Notes: generated by a model from the letters alone, not told the origin. 35,615 bases of DNA from Actinoallomurus sp. (GCA_025964625.1 JAOPYL010000344.1:1-35615); one strand, 5' to 3'. Shown: positions 13,523-22,477, counted from the stretch's first letter. Program-made: numbers and translations.

Positions 13523-15826
13523 GTGTCACAGCCGCAGAGTCCGCACGCCAGGGAGCGCGTTCCGGTCACCGGGCGATCGTTCGCCGGCGGGGTCGGGGAC
13601 AGCGCCGCGCGTCCGGACGGCGTGCTGAAGGTGACGGGTGCGTTCGCCTACTCCTCCGACCTGTGGATGGACGGCATGCTGTGGGGCGCCACCCTCCGCA
13701 GCCCGCATCCACGCGCCGGAATCCGCGGCATCGACGTCACCGAGGCGATGAGGCTGCCCGGCGTGCACGCCGTGCTGACCCACGAGGACGTCCCCGGCGC
13801 GAAGCACTACGGCCTCGAACTCAAGGACCAGCCGGTGCTCGCGATCGACCAGGTCCGCTACGTGGGCGAGGCGGTGGCCATCGTGGCCGCGGACCATCCC
13901 GAGACGGCACGCCGGGCCTGTGCCCTCATCGCGGTCGACTACGAGGTCCGGGAGCCCGTCACCGACGCGCGCGCGGCCGCCCTCGATCCCGCGTGCCCGA
14001 AGGTGCACGACCGCGGGAACGTGGTGCGCCACCAGCCGGTCCACACCGGCTCGGTCTTCGACGCCGACGTGGTCGTCAGCGGCGAGTACGAGGTGGGCAT
14101 GCAGGACCAGGCCTTCCTCGGGCCGGAGTCGGGGCTCGCCGTGCCGGCCGAGGACGGCGGCGTGGACCTGTTCATCGCCACCCAGTGGCTGCACGTCGAC
14201 CAGGAGCAGATCGCTCCCAGCCTGGGCCTGCCCCCGGACAAGGTCCGGCTCACCCTCTCCGGGGTGGGCGGCGCCTTCGGCGCCCGCGAGGATCTGTCGA
14301 TGCAGATCCACGCGTGTCTCCTCGCGCTGCACACCTGCCGGCCAGTCAAGATCGTCTACGGCCGTGAGGAGTCTTTCTCCGGCCACGTCCACCGTCATCC
14401 GGCGACGCTGCGCTACGAGCACGGCGCCACCCGCGACGGGCGGCTCGTCTACGTCAAGGCCGAGATCATCCTGGACGGCGGGGCGTACTGCTCCTCCACC
14501 CCCGCCGTGGTCGGGAACGCCGCGTCTCTCGGCGCGGGCCCGTACGACGTCCCGAACGTGGCGATCGACGCCTACGGCGTGTACACCAACAACCCGCCGT
14601 GCGGGGCGATGCGCGGCTTCGGAGCCGTACAGGCGTGCTTCGGCTACGAGTCGCAGATGGACCGGCTCGCCGAGGCGTGCGGGCTGGACCCGGTCGAGAT
14701 CCGCGTGCGCAACGCGCTGTCGGAGGGGTCGCGCATCCCCACCGGACAGGTCGTCGACATGCCCGCTCCCCTCACCGAGATGCTGCGCCGCGCCGAGGCG
14801 TTCCCGATGCCCTCCCCGGCCGACACCGGCGACCTGCGGAACCTGCCGGGGGGCGTGTCCAACACCACTCACGGTGAGGGCGTGGCCCGCGGCGTCGGGT
14901 ACGGCATCGGGATCAAGAACATCTGCTATTCCGAGGGATTCGACGACCACTCCACCGCGCGGGTCCGGCTGGAGGTGGCCGGAGGAGAGGCGGCCGTGCT
15001 GGTGCACACCGCCGCCGCCGAGGTCGGACAGGGCCTCGTCACGCTGCAGGCGCAGATCGCCCGCACCGAGCTGGGCGTCGAGCGGGTGACGGTCGCGCCG
15101 GCCGACACGGGAGTGGGCTCGGCGGGCTCCTCGAGCGCGTCCCGCCAGTCGTACATGACCGGCGGGGCCGTCCGGGCCGCCTGCGCCGCCGTGCGGGACC
15201 GCGTGCTCCGCCTCGCCGGGATGCCGGACGGAGCCCTCTCCGGCGACCACGTCCTCGCCGACGGGGTGGCGGTCCCGTTGACCACGGTGCTCGGCGACGA
15301 GGTGATCGAGGAGACCCGGGAGTTCCGGCACCGGCGGACGACTCCCCTCGATCCGGAGACCGGGCAGGGCGACTCGCACACACAGTTCGCCTTCTGCGTG
15401 CACCGTGCGGTGGTCGACGTGGACGTCGAGCTCGGCCTCGTCAAGGTGGTCGAGCTCGCCGCCGTGCAGGACGTCGGCCGGATCCTGAACCCGGTCGCGC
15501 TCGAAGGGCAGATCCACGGCGGAACCGCACAGGGGCTCGGCCTGGCGCTGATGGAGGAGATCCAGGTCCAGGACGGGCGGATCCGCAATCCGTCGTTCAC
15601 CGACTACCTGATCCCCACCATCCTCGACATGCCGCCCATGACCCTGGAGATCCTCGAGAACCCCGACCCGCACGCGCCGTACGGGCTGCGCGGCGCGGGC
15701 GAGCCGCCCACGCTGTCCTCGACGCCGGCGATCGTGGCCGCGATCCGGGACGCCTGCGGGAGCCCCCTCAGCCGCGTGCCGGTCCGTCCGGAGCACATCC
15801 TGGGCACGGATGCGGTCCGGGCCTGA
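13523..15826 (+). CDS. Xanthine dehydrogenase family, molybdopterin-binding subunit
   Basis: 767 residues from GTG 13523 (GGTGGGGG just upstream; in-frame GTGs at 13511 and 13514 are alternatives). It has the aldehyde-oxidase/xanthine-dehydrogenase large-subunit fold: RPDGVLKVTGAFAYSSDL at the start, then GVGGAFGAREDLSMQ, YGREESFSGHVHRHP (Glu282/283 near the substrate), and GAMRGFGAVQ (Arg364, matching the substrate-binding Arg of bovine XDH). Late come GQIHGGTAQGLGLALMEE and GAGEPPT with Glu727 as catalytic base. It hydroxylates purines (hypoxanthine to xanthine to urate) in the cytosol. The purine permease 150 bases downstream supports this. No FAD or [2Fe-2S] subunit gene is adjacent; these must be encoded elsewhere or replaced. 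Confidence 0.88.
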   Translation: MSQPQSPHARERVPVTGRSFAGGVGDSAARPDGVLKVTGAFAYSSDLWMDGMLWGATLRSPHPRAGIRGIDVTEAMRLPGVHAVLTHEDVPGAKHYGLELKDQPVLAIDQVRYVGEAVAIVAADHPETARRACALIAVDYEVREPVTDARAAALDPACPKVHDRGNVVRHQPVHTGSVFDADVVVSGEYEVGMQDQAFLGPESGLAVPAEDGGVDLFIATQWLHVDQEQIAPSLGLPPDKVRLTLSGVGGAFGAREDLSMQIHACLLALHTCRPVKIVYGREESFSGHVHRHPATLRYEHGATRDGRLVYVKAEIILDGGAYCSSTPAVVGNAASLGAGPYDVPNVAIDAYGVYTNNPPCGAMRGFGAVQACFGYESQMDRLAEACGLDPVEIRVRNALSEGSRIPTGQVVDMPAPLTEMLRRAEAFPMPSPADTGDLRNLPGGVSNTTHGEGVARGVGYGIGIKNICYSEGFDDHSTARVRLEVAGGEAAVLVHTAAAEVGQGLVTLQAQIARTELGVERVTVAPADTGVGSAGSSSASRQSYMTGGAVRAACAAVRDRVLRLAGMPDGALSGDHVLADGVAVPLTTVLGDEVIEETREFRHRRTTPLDPETGQGDSHTQFAFCVHRAVVDVDVELGLVKVVELAAVQDVGRILNPVALEGQIHGGTAQGLGLALMEEIQVQDGRIRNPSFTDYLIPTILDMPPMTLEILENPDPHAPYGLRGAGEPPTLSSTPAIVAAIRDACGSPLSRVPVRPEHILGTDAVRA

Positions 15827-15858
15827 AGCCCCGGCTTTCCCACTAATCCGGCACCAGT

Positions 15859-15889
15859 TTGTCCGGAAAACGTCATGAACCGTTAGTCT
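15859..15889 (+). promoter_or_regulatory. Candidate promoter for the purine permease
   Basis: TTGTCC (15859-15864) and TAGTCT (15884-15889), 19 bases apart, resemble -35 and -10 boxes within the 150-base gap between the dehydrogenase and permease genes. I see no purine-riboswitch core here. Confidence 0.3.
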
Positions 15890-15976
15890 TCAGTCGCCAA
15901 ACCGACGCGGCCCGCCGCTGTGACCCTCGCCATCGCGTGTTCACACGGGTCGCTCCACGCGAAACGGAGCGCGCGC

Positions 15977-17383
15977 ATGACGACGCGGCTGGAGGCACGG
16001 GGTCCCCTCGACCGCTTCTTCGAGCTGACCGGCCGTGAGACCACGGTGGCGCGGGAAGTACGCGGTGGCGTCACCACGTTCGTGGCGATGGCCTACATCA
16101 TCCTGCTGAACCCGATCATCCTCGGCGGAGCCAAGGACGTCACGGGCGCCCAGCTGTCGATACCGCAGCTGACCACGATGACCGTGCTGTCGGCCGCGAT
16201 CTCGACCCTGATCATGGGCCTGGTCGGCAACGCGCCGCTGGCCATCGCGGCCGGACTCGGCATCAACGCCGTCGTCGCCTTCCAGGCCGCGCCGCACATG
16301 ACCTGGCCCCAGGCGATGGGCCTGGTCGTGCTCGAAGGCGCAGTCATCGTGATCCTCGCCCTCACCGGGCTGCGCGAAAGAATCATGAACGCCATCCCGC
16401 TCGCGCTCAAGCAGGCGATCGCGGCCGGCATCGGCTGCTTCATCGCCCTGATCGGCCTGGTCGACGCCGGCTTCGTCAGCCGTGGCGTGGGCACGCCCCT
16501 CGCGCTGGGCACGGAAGGTCATCTCAAGGGCTGGCCGGTCCTCGTGTTCGTCGTCGGCCTGCTGCTGATGATCGTGCTGTACGTGCGCCGGGTCCCCGGG
16601 GCGATCCTGCTGAGCATCGCGATGGCGACCGTACTCGCCGTGATCGTCAACAGCGCGATCTCCATTCCGGCCGGCGGATGGGGAACGGTCGTGCCGAAGC
16701 TCCCCCACCGGCTCGTCTCCACGCCCGACTTCGGGCTGTTCGGCAAGGTCGACGTCTTCGGCGGCTTCGGCCGGGCGGGAGTGCTCACCGCCTCCGTGGT
16801 GCTGTTCACACTCGTGCTGTCCGGCTTCTTCGACGCCATGGGCACGATCCTCGGGCTCTCCGAGGAGGCCGGCCTGGTCGACGAGCAGGGCAAGGTCCCG
16901 AGGCTGGGGCGGATCCTCGCCGTCGACGGCCTGTCGGCCGCCATCGGCGGCGTCACCGGCTCGTCCGCGGGCACCGTGTTCGTCGAGTCGGCCGCCGGCA
17001 TCGGCGAGGGCGCGCGGACCGGGCTGGCCAACGTCGTCACCGGCCTGCTGTTCGCCGTCACGCTCTTCCTCACCCCGATCGCCGGCATCGTGCCGGCACA
17101 GGCCGCCGCGCCCGCCCTCGTGGTCGTGGGCGCCCTGATGATGACGCAGGTCGCCAAACTCGAGTGGTCCGACCTGGACATCGCGATCCCCGCGTTCCTG
17201 ACCATCGTGATGATGCCGTTCACCTACTCCATCACCAACGGTGTCGGTGCCGGCGTCATCGCGTACACGCTGATCAGGACCGCCCGTGGCAGGTGGGCCG
17301 GCTGGCTCTTGTGGATCATCTCGATCGTCTTCGTCGCCTACTTCGGCATCAACGTCATCGAGCGCGTCTTCGGCATCAGCTGA
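15977..17383 (+). CDS. NCS2/AzgA-type purine permease
   Basis: 468 residues from ATG 15977 (GGAG seven bases upstream). It starts LDRFFELTGRETTVAREVRGGVTTF, then MAYIILLNPIIL, the N-terminal signature of the AzgA/PbuG branch of the nucleobase-cation symporter-2 family. Later come ALGLGINAVVAF-like GLGINAVVAFQ, LPLALKQAIAAGIG-like IPLALKQAIAAGIGCFIALIG, and SGFFDAMGTILGLSEEAG. About 12-14 membrane helices are expected. It takes up hypoxanthine, guanine or adenine with protons. Directly downstream of the xanthine dehydrogenase subunit, it would supply that enzyme's substrate. Confidence 0.9.
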   Translation: MTTRLEARGPLDRFFELTGRETTVAREVRGGVTTFVAMAYIILLNPIILGGAKDVTGAQLSIPQLTTMTVLSAAISTLIMGLVGNAPLAIAAGLGINAVVAFQAAPHMTWPQAMGLVVLEGAVIVILALTGLRERIMNAIPLALKQAIAAGIGCFIALIGLVDAGFVSRGVGTPLALGTEGHLKGWPVLVFVVGLLLMIVLYVRRVPGAILLSIAMATVLAVIVNSAISIPAGGWGTVVPKLPHRLVSTPDFGLFGKVDVFGGFGRAGVLTASVVLFTLVLSGFFDAMGTILGLSEEAGLVDEQGKVPRLGRILAVDGLSAAIGGVTGSSAGTVFVESAAGIGEGARTGLANVVTGLLFAVTLFLTPIAGIVPAQAAAPALVVVGALMMTQVAKLEWSDLDIAIPAFLTIVMMPFTYSITNGVGAGVIAYTLIRTARGRWAGWLLWIISIVFVAYFGINVIERVFGIS

Positions 17384-17450
17384 CGCCCGGCGGGACGCGC
17401 TCACCCACTCTGCTCCGCATCAGTGCACTCACGTGACGGGAGGTCCCGCG

Positions 17451-18071
17451 GTGCTCGTACACCCCTGGGATTCGGCCGAGGACGAGGAATGGCGGACATG
17501 GCTCGGCGAACGTGACTTCGGCCAGCTGATCGCCGGGGGGCGCGGCCGCGACCTGCCGATCGTCGTTCCCACGCACTTCGTCTTCGACGGCGAGCGGACC
17601 GTCTGGCTGCATCTCGCCCGGCCCAACCCCGTCTGGCAGGCCCTCACCGAGCACCCCCGCGCGCTGCTGACGGTGATCGACGACTACACGTACGTCCGGT
17701 CGGACTGGAACGCCGGTCCGGGCACGCCGGTCGAACACGGCGTGCCGACGTCGTACTACGCGACCGCGCAGCTCGCCTGTGACGTTCGCATCGTCGACGA
17801 CCCGGTGGAGAAGGCGGAGATCCTCAACCGGCAGCTGGGCCACTTCGAGCCGGGCTCGGCGCGGCTCCCGGTGTCGGCGGAGGACGATCCCGACCGGCGG
17901 CACCTGCCCGGCATCCGCGGGATCGAGCTGACGGTCACCGAGGTCCGGGCGAAGTTCAAGTACGGCGGCAACAAGGAGGCCGGCCACCGGAGAGAGATCG
18001 CCGCCCGGCTGGAGGAGCGCGGGAGCCGGGCGGACATCGCGGCCCGTGGTCACCTCCTCCGGCGCGTGTAG
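17451..18071 (+). CDS. PaiB-like FMN-binding negative regulator family
   Basis: 206 residues from GTG 17451, chosen because GGGAGG lies seven bases before it. It is a split-barrel FMN-binding fold like B. subtilis PaiB. LPIVVPTHFVFDGERTVWLHLARPNPVW matches the P-x-x-F...hxHxARxNPxW segment. VPTSYYATAQLACDVRIVD corresponds to the VPTWNYxxVHxxGxxxxxxD region. KFKYGGNKEAGHRREIAARLEERG replaces the usual KLSQN...R..VIxGLExRG helix. The name comes from PaiB's reported effect on sporulation and protease genes; biochemical function is unsettled and could be flavin- or heme-dependent. The key residues are divergent, so the assignment is to the family only. It follows the permease by 67 bases. Confidence 0.75.
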   Translation: MLVHPWDSAEDEEWRTWLGERDFGQLIAGGRGRDLPIVVPTHFVFDGERTVWLHLARPNPVWQALTEHPRALLTVIDDYTYVRSDWNAGPGTPVEHGVPTSYYATAQLACDVRIVDDPVEKAEILNRQLGHFEPGSARLPVSAEDDPDRRHLPGIRGIELTVTEVRAKFKYGGNKEAGHRREIAARLEERGSRADIAARGHLLRRV

Positions 18072-18148
18072 ATACCGTTAAGACCTGGTGTGCCGGGAAG
18101 TCCGGTCGGCTCTGTCCTTGGTGATGCGTCAAGTGAAGAGGCAGTGTC

Positions 18149-19624
18149 GTGACAGGCGTTGAACCGTTCGGGCTGGCGATATTGCTGGTCGCCGTGATCG
18201 GCACGGTGGCCGTACTGTCCAACCGGTTCAGCGAACGCCTGCGCATCCCGGCTCCAGCGATCTTCCTCGTATGCGCAGCGGTCGCCTCCGACATCTGGCC
18301 CCGGCTCGGTGCGGTGCCCATCCCGACGGTCGAGCAGGTCGTGACCGTGGCGCTGGCGGTCATCCTCTTCGACGGCGGCATGCACATCGGGCAGCGCCGG
18401 TTCCGGGCCGCGGCCGGAGCCACGATATGGATCGGCGTGGCCGGCACTCTCGTCACCGCCGCGGCCCTGGCGCTCCTCGCCCACTACGCGTTCGGCATCG
18501 ACTGGCGCATCGCGATGCTGCTCGGCACCGCGCTCGCCCCCACCGACCCCGCCGTGGTGTTCTCCGTGCTCGGCCGGCGGGAGATCGCCGGACGTACCGG
18601 CACCCTGCTGGAGGGCGAGTCCGGGGCGAACGACCCGGTGGGCATCGCGCTGATGGTGGCGTTGCTGAGTGCGAGGGGCGCGGGCCTGTCGGCGGCCGGC
18701 CAGGTCACGGTCGAGTTCGTGCAGCAGATGGCCATCGGGGCGGCCGTGGGCGTCGCGGGCGGCATGGCGCTGCTGATCTTCATGCGGCGCGTGCCGCTCC
18801 CCAGCGAGGGCCTGTACGCGCTGCGCGTGCTCTTCGGCGCCCTCGTGATCTACGGCCTGGCGACGGTCGCGCACGGCTCGGGCTTCCTCGCCGTCTTCGC
18901 GGCGGGCATCCTGCTCGGCGACGAACGGGCGCCGTACAAACGGGAGATCGAGCGGTTCCACTCCTCACTGGCCAGCCTCGGCGAGATCATCGCGTTCACC
19001 ATGCTCGGTCTCACGATCAGCATCGCGGGGCTGTGGGAGGGCGGCGTGTGGTGGATCGGGCTGCTCCTCGCCGTCGCGCTGGCCTTCGTCATCCGGCCGC
19101 TGTTCGTCGGGCTGCTGCTGCTGCCGGTACGGCTCCGGCGGCGTGAGCGGATTTTCGTCCTCTGGACCGGGCTGAAGGGCGCGGTGCCGATTCTGCTCGG
19201 CACCTTCATCCTGCAGGCGGGCATCCCGGGCGCGCGCCGCGTGTACGAGATCATCTTCGTCGTCGTGGCGTTCTCCGTGATCGTGCAGGGCGGGCTGGTG
19301 CCGGCCCTCGCCCACCGCCTCGGCATTCCGCTGCGGGTCGTCGAGCCCGAGCCGTGGAGCCTGGGCGTCCGGTTCCAGGAGGAGCCGGAGGGCCTGCATC
19401 GCTACGAGGTGAAGCCCGGCTCGGCCGCCGACGGCGTGACCGTGGACGACCTGCCCTGCGGCGAGGACGCCTGGGTCAGCTTCGTCATCCGCGACGGGCG
19501 TCTCGTCCCGGTGCGCGCCGACACCGAGATGCGGGCGGGCGACGAGGTGCTCGTGCTGGCGGACGACGCCCCCCACCTGGAGGCCGTCTTCACCCAGAAG
19601 ACGGACAACTCTTCAAACGAATGA
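18149..19624 (+). CDS. CPA1-type cation/proton antiporter with C-terminal TrkA_C domain
   Basis: 491 residues from GTG 18149 (AGAGG upstream). About 12-13 membrane helices span residues 7-385. The conserved ion-binding regions are ALAPTDPAVVFSVLG and LLEGESGANDPVGIALM (the Asn-Asp pair typical of electroneutral CPA1 exchangers). Residues from about 400 form a soluble RCK_C/TrkA_C domain (RYEVKPGSAADGVTVDDLPCGEDAWVSFVIRDGRLVP...RAGDEVLVLADDA). That domain usually binds a nucleotide such as c-di-AMP and points to K+/H+ rather than Na+/H+ exchange, as in the NhaP2/CvrA and KhtU/CpaA types. It sits in the cytoplasmic membrane for pH and potassium homeostasis. The stop is followed at once by the ald control region. 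Confidence 0.88.
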   Translation: MTGVEPFGLAILLVAVIGTVAVLSNRFSERLRIPAPAIFLVCAAVASDIWPRLGAVPIPTVEQVVTVALAVILFDGGMHIGQRRFRAAAGATIWIGVAGTLVTAAALALLAHYAFGIDWRIAMLLGTALAPTDPAVVFSVLGRREIAGRTGTLLEGESGANDPVGIALMVALLSARGAGLSAAGQVTVEFVQQMAIGAAVGVAGGMALLIFMRRVPLPSEGLYALRVLFGALVIYGLATVAHGSGFLAVFAAGILLGDERAPYKREIERFHSSLASLGEIIAFTMLGLTISIAGLWEGGVWWIGLLLAVALAFVIRPLFVGLLLLPVRLRRRERIFVLWTGLKGAVPILLGTFILQAGIPGARRVYEIIFVVVAFSVIVQGGLVPALAHRLGIPLRVVEPEPWSLGVRFQEEPEGLHRYEVKPGSAADGVTVDDLPCGEDAWVSFVIRDGRLVPVRADTEMRAGDEVLVLADDAPHLEAVFTQKTDNSSNE

Positions 19625-19645
19625 CAAGCACTGACATCGTGTCAG
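19622..19645. promoter_or_regulatory. TGACA repeat array upstream of ald (candidate operator)
   Basis: TGACA occurs at 19622-19626 and 19632-19636, ten bases apart, with its inverse TGTCA at 19640-19644. The last two form the perfect inverted repeat CTGACA-TCG-TGTCAG (19631-19645). The sites share one helix face and lie about 90 bases before the ald start, suiting a regulator such as an Lrp/AsnC-type AldR; none is encoded next to ald. Confidence 0.4.
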
Positions 19646-19734
19646 CATTCTTTGAGATAGCCTTACATGTTGCGCGTCTCCGCACTGGGCTCGGACCCCC
19701 ACCCTTAGGGAGGAGCCAACTGAGTGGAGGCATT

Positions 19735-20850
19735 GTGAAGATCGGCGTACCACGCGAGATAAAGAACAACGAGTACCGCGTGGCGATGACGCCCGCGGGT
19801 GTGCATGAGCTGGTGCGGCACGGTCACGAGGTGCTCGTCGAGCGGCGCGCCGGCGCCGGCTCGTCGATTTCGGATGAGGACTACATCGGCGCGGGCGCGA
19901 AGATCCTCGAGAGCGCCGACGACGTGTGGGCCGCCGGCGACCTGATCCTGAAGGTCAAGGAGCCGATCGCGGACGAGTACCACCGGATGCGCAAGGGCCA
20001 GACGCTCTTCACCTACCTCCACCTCGCCGCCTCCCGCGCGTGCACGCAGGCCTTGCTCGACTCCGGGGTGACCTCGGTCGCGTACGAGACCGTGCAGCTG
20101 CCGAACCGGTCGTTGCCGCTGCTGGCCCCCATGTCGGAGGTTGCCGGGCGGCTGGCCCCGCAGGTCGGCGCGTACAACCTGATGCGCTTCAACGGCGGCC
20201 GCGGCGTGCTCCCGGGCGGCGTGCCCGGCGTCGCACCGGCCAGGGTGGTGGTGATCGGCGGCGGGGTGTCCGGCCTGAACGCCGCCCAGATCGCGGTCGG
20301 CATGGGCGCCGACGTGACCATCATGGACATCAGCATCGACCGGCTCCGCCATATCGACGCGATCTACCAGGGCCGCCTCAAGACCCTCATCTCCAGCGCC
20401 TACGCCATCGAGCAGGCCGTGCTCGACGCCGACCTCGTCATCGGCGCGGTGCTGATCCCCGGCGCGAAGGCGCCGACCCTGGTCTCGAACGACCTCGTCT
20501 CGCGGATGAAGCCGGGCTCCGTGCTCGTGGACATCGCCATCGACCAGGGCGGCTGCTTCGAGGACTCGCGGCCCACGACGCACGACGAGCCGACGTACAA
20601 GGTGCACGACTCGGTGTTCTACTGCGTCGCGAACATGCCGGGATCGGTCCCGAACACCTCGACGTACGCGCTGACGAACGTCACGCTGCCGTACGCGATC
20701 GCGCTGGCCGGCAAGGGCTGGCAGCAGGCCGCCAGGGGCGACCAGGCGCTGGCGCTCGGCGTCAGCACCCACGAGGGACAGCTGATCAGCGTCCCGGTGG
20801 CCGAGGCCCACGACCTCGGGTACGTCTCGCTGGACGACCTTCTCGTCTGA
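19735..20850 (+). CDS. ald: Alanine dehydrogenase
   Basis: 371 residues, exactly the usual length, from GTG 19735 with GGAGG four bases upstream. It catalyses NAD-dependent interconversion of L-alanine with pyruvate and ammonia. It closely follows the M. tuberculosis enzyme: the N-terminal MKIGVPREIKNNEYRVAMTP, Lys75 in LKVKEP (binds pyruvate), His96 in FTYLHLAAS (catalytic), the Rossmann motif VVVIGGGVSGLNAA, DIAIDQGGCFE with the catalytic Asp, and FYCVANMPGSVPNTST. Active as a soluble hexamer in alanine use and in redox or low-oxygen balance. The upstream TGACA array suggests specific control. Confidence 0.96.
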   Translation: MKIGVPREIKNNEYRVAMTPAGVHELVRHGHEVLVERRAGAGSSISDEDYIGAGAKILESADDVWAAGDLILKVKEPIADEYHRMRKGQTLFTYLHLAASRACTQALLDSGVTSVAYETVQLPNRSLPLLAPMSEVAGRLAPQVGAYNLMRFNGGRGVLPGGVPGVAPARVVVIGGGVSGLNAAQIAVGMGADVTIMDISIDRLRHIDAIYQGRLKTLISSAYAIEQAVLDADLVIGAVLIPGAKAPTLVSNDLVSRMKPGSVLVDIAIDQGGCFEDSRPTTHDEPTYKVHDSVFYCVANMPGSVPNTSTYALTNVTLPYAIALAGKGWQQAARGDQALALGVSTHEGQLISVPVAEAHDLGYVSLDDLLV

Positions 20851-20865
20851 ACCGCCTCCATCCCC

Positions 20866-20880
20866 CCGCTGCTCCAGCGG
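20866..20880 (+). terminator. Short hairpin after ald
   Basis: CCGCTG (20866-20871) and CAGCGG (20875-20880) form a six-base stem with a three-base loop, 16 bases past the ald stop. Small, but well placed to end the transcript. Confidence 0.4.
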
Positions 20881-20950
20881 ACCGCGATCACCGGCGTCCG
20901 GCAGTGACAGGCCCGGCCCCTCGGGCGCCTGCCGGCCCTACTCGCTCCCG

Positions 20951-20956
20951 TAGGGT
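20951..20956 (+). promoter_or_regulatory. -10 box for a leaderless transcript
   Basis: TAGGGT ends six bases before the ATG at 20963. No purine-rich Shine-Dalgarno is present in the C/T-rich bases between. This placement puts the transcription start at the start codon. A clear -35 box is not visible. Confidence 0.4.
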
Positions 20957-20962
20957 TCTTCT

Positions 20963-21535
20963 ATGGGCGAACTCATCCTGATACGGCACGGCGAGACGGA
21001 GTGGAGCCGTACCGGCCGCCACACCGGGCGCACCGACGTCGCCCTGACGCCGCGCGGAGAGGAGCAGGCCCGCTCGCTCGCGCCGTCGCTCGCCGACCGC
21101 AAGATCGTACTCACTCTGGTCAGCCCGGCGCGGCGGGCGCGGCACACGGCCGAACTCGCCGGGCTCGCCGACGCGGAGACCGACGAGCGGTTGTGGGAGT
21201 GGGACTACGGCGCCTATGAGGGGCGCACCACCCAGCAGATCCGCGAGGAGCGTCCGGGCTGGTACCTCTGGCGCGACGGGGTCATCGGCGGCGAGACCCC
21301 CGAACGGATCGCCACCCGGGTGGACGCGGTGCTGGACCGGGTGAGGCCATACCTCGCCGACGGGGACGTCGCGCTCGTCGCGCACGGTCACGTGCTACGG
21401 GTGCTGACCGCGCGCTGGCTGGACCTCCCGCCCGCCGACGGGCGCCTTTTCAAACTGGACACCGGTACGCTCTCCACGCTCGGCACCGAACACGAGCAAC
21501 CCGTGATCAGCTCCTGGAACGTCCCGCCTCGTTGA
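20963..21535 (+). CDS. Histidine phosphatase family protein
   Basis: 190 residues. The N-terminal LILIRHGETEW carries the RHG signature, with His9 the phosphate-accepting nucleophile and Arg8 at the phosphate pocket. SPARRARHTAEL supplies the second Arg, LWEWDYGAYEGRTTQQI the acid-side Glu region, and VALVAHGHVLRVL the second catalytic His. This is the cofactor-dependent phosphoglycerate-mutase-like superfamily; the short length and lack of mutase insertions point to a broad phosphatase (GpmB/CobC type). The exact substrate is not readable. It probably has its own leaderless promoter and converges on the MpaB-family gene about 100 bases on. Confidence 0.88.
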   Translation: MGELILIRHGETEWSRTGRHTGRTDVALTPRGEEQARSLAPSLADRKIVLTLVSPARRARHTAELAGLADAETDERLWEWDYGAYEGRTTQQIREERPGWYLWRDGVIGGETPERIATRVDAVLDRVRPYLADGDVALVAHGHVLRVLTARWLDLPPADGRLFKLDTGTLSTLGTEHEQPVISSWNVPPR

Positions 21536-21637
21536 GGTACGACGTAGTCGACGCGGCATATGTCGAGTTCGAGGCCATGCCCGTCGGAGCCCCCGGCAGG
21601 GCGATGGTGCGGCACTCAGCGGCGGCTCGCGGCGGAG

Positions 21638-22477
21638 TCAGGATGCGGCGGCCAGGCCCGGCACGGCCTCGCGGGTCAGCCTCCGGGCCCGCCTGGCGTC
21701 CGGCGAGTAGCGCCACGGCTCGGGGACGACCTGGGTGCCCCGGTAGAGCGCCTTGAGCGTGGTCGTCGCCCAGAGATCCTCCAGCGGCGTGGCCGGCAGG
21801 CCGTACATGCGGCGGGCCCACCGCGGCAGAGTCGCGATCACGAGAGTCGCGATGCCGGGCGCGGCCAGCTTCAGCGGCAGCAGCTGACGCGGCACCGCGG
21901 GATTGAAGAGACGGCGCAGCCCCTCCTTGGCCTCGCCGCAGGCGTAGATCCTGGTACGCATCTCCGCGTAGTACGCCTTCATCTCCGCGACCGAGGCGGG
22001 GATGTCCGCGGGATCCAGGCCCACCACCTCCCCGGCTCTGCGCTGTTCGTCGACGAAGGCGTCGGCGTCGCCGGGTGTCAGCGGCACCCCGGCACGCCGT
22101 GCGACGTCGAGGTAGGAGTCCACCTCACCCATGTGCACCCAGAGGAGGTTCTCCGGCGCGTCGACCGGGAAGGTCACGCCGGTGTCCATGTTGAGTCCGG
22201 TCAGCTTGGAGTGCAGCGTGCGGATCCGGCGGCCCACCCGCTCGACCTCGTCGAGGGTGCCGTACGTGCGGACGCGGACGAACTCGATCGTGCGGCCGAG
22301 CCGCGCCCATGCCGCCCGGGGGTCCATCAGCTCGGAGTTCTGGGCGGTCCCCCACATGGACGGCGGGTGCAGCGCCTGCAGGATCAGCGCCCGGAAGCCG
22401 CCGACCATCTGTACCGGCTCGGCCATCACACGCCAGGTGACGGAGCCGGGGCCGAACAGCCCGTAATCCTCGCTCAT
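21638..22477 (-). CDS. Oxygenase MpaB family protein (DUF2236)
   Basis: 279 residues. SVTWRVMAEPVQMVGGFRALILQALHPPSMWG is the N-terminal hallmark of the MpaB/Lcp (latex-clearing protein) group. LLWVHMGEVDSYL supplies the conserved His and the D-S pair. FVDEQRRAGEVVGLDPADIPASV and a C-terminal helical stretch follow. Characterised relatives are b-type heme oxygenases cleaving poly-isoprene or the MPA side chain; most actinobacterial copies are uncharacterised. No signal peptide, so probably cytosolic or peripheral. An iron-box-like palindrome upstream (22527-22545) suggests iron-dependent control. It lies downstream of cutA on the same strand with its own promoter region. Confidence 0.85.
   Translation of the reverse strand: MSEDYGLFGPGSVTWRVMAEPVQMVGGFRALILQALHPPSMWGTAQNSELMDPRAAWARLGRTIEFVRVRTYGTLDEVERVGRRIRTLHSKLTGLNMDTGVTFPVDAPENLLWVHMGEVDSYLDVARRAGVPLTPGDADAFVDEQRRAGEVVGLDPADIPASVAEMKAYYAEMRTRIYACGEAKEGLRRLFNPAVPRQLLPLKLAAPGIATLVIATLPRWARRMYGLPATPLEDLWATTTLKALYRGTQVVPEPWRYSPDARRARRLTREAVPGLAAAS

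Noticed and set aside
13526-15796. 756-codon open frame on the minus strand opposite the xanthine dehydrogenase subunit
   Set aside because: It is the antisense shadow of a clearly coding gene; GC-rich third positions suppress stop codons. It has no recognisable motif.
15827-15976. Possible purine riboswitch before the permease
   Set aside because: I looked for a three-way-junction purine-aptamer core and found no matching loops or conserved pyrimidine; only a plausible promoter is seen.
15941-17404. 487-codon minus-strand frame opposite the purine permease
   Set aside because: Asp/Arg/Gly-rich low-complexity translation lacking any family signature; antisense shadow.
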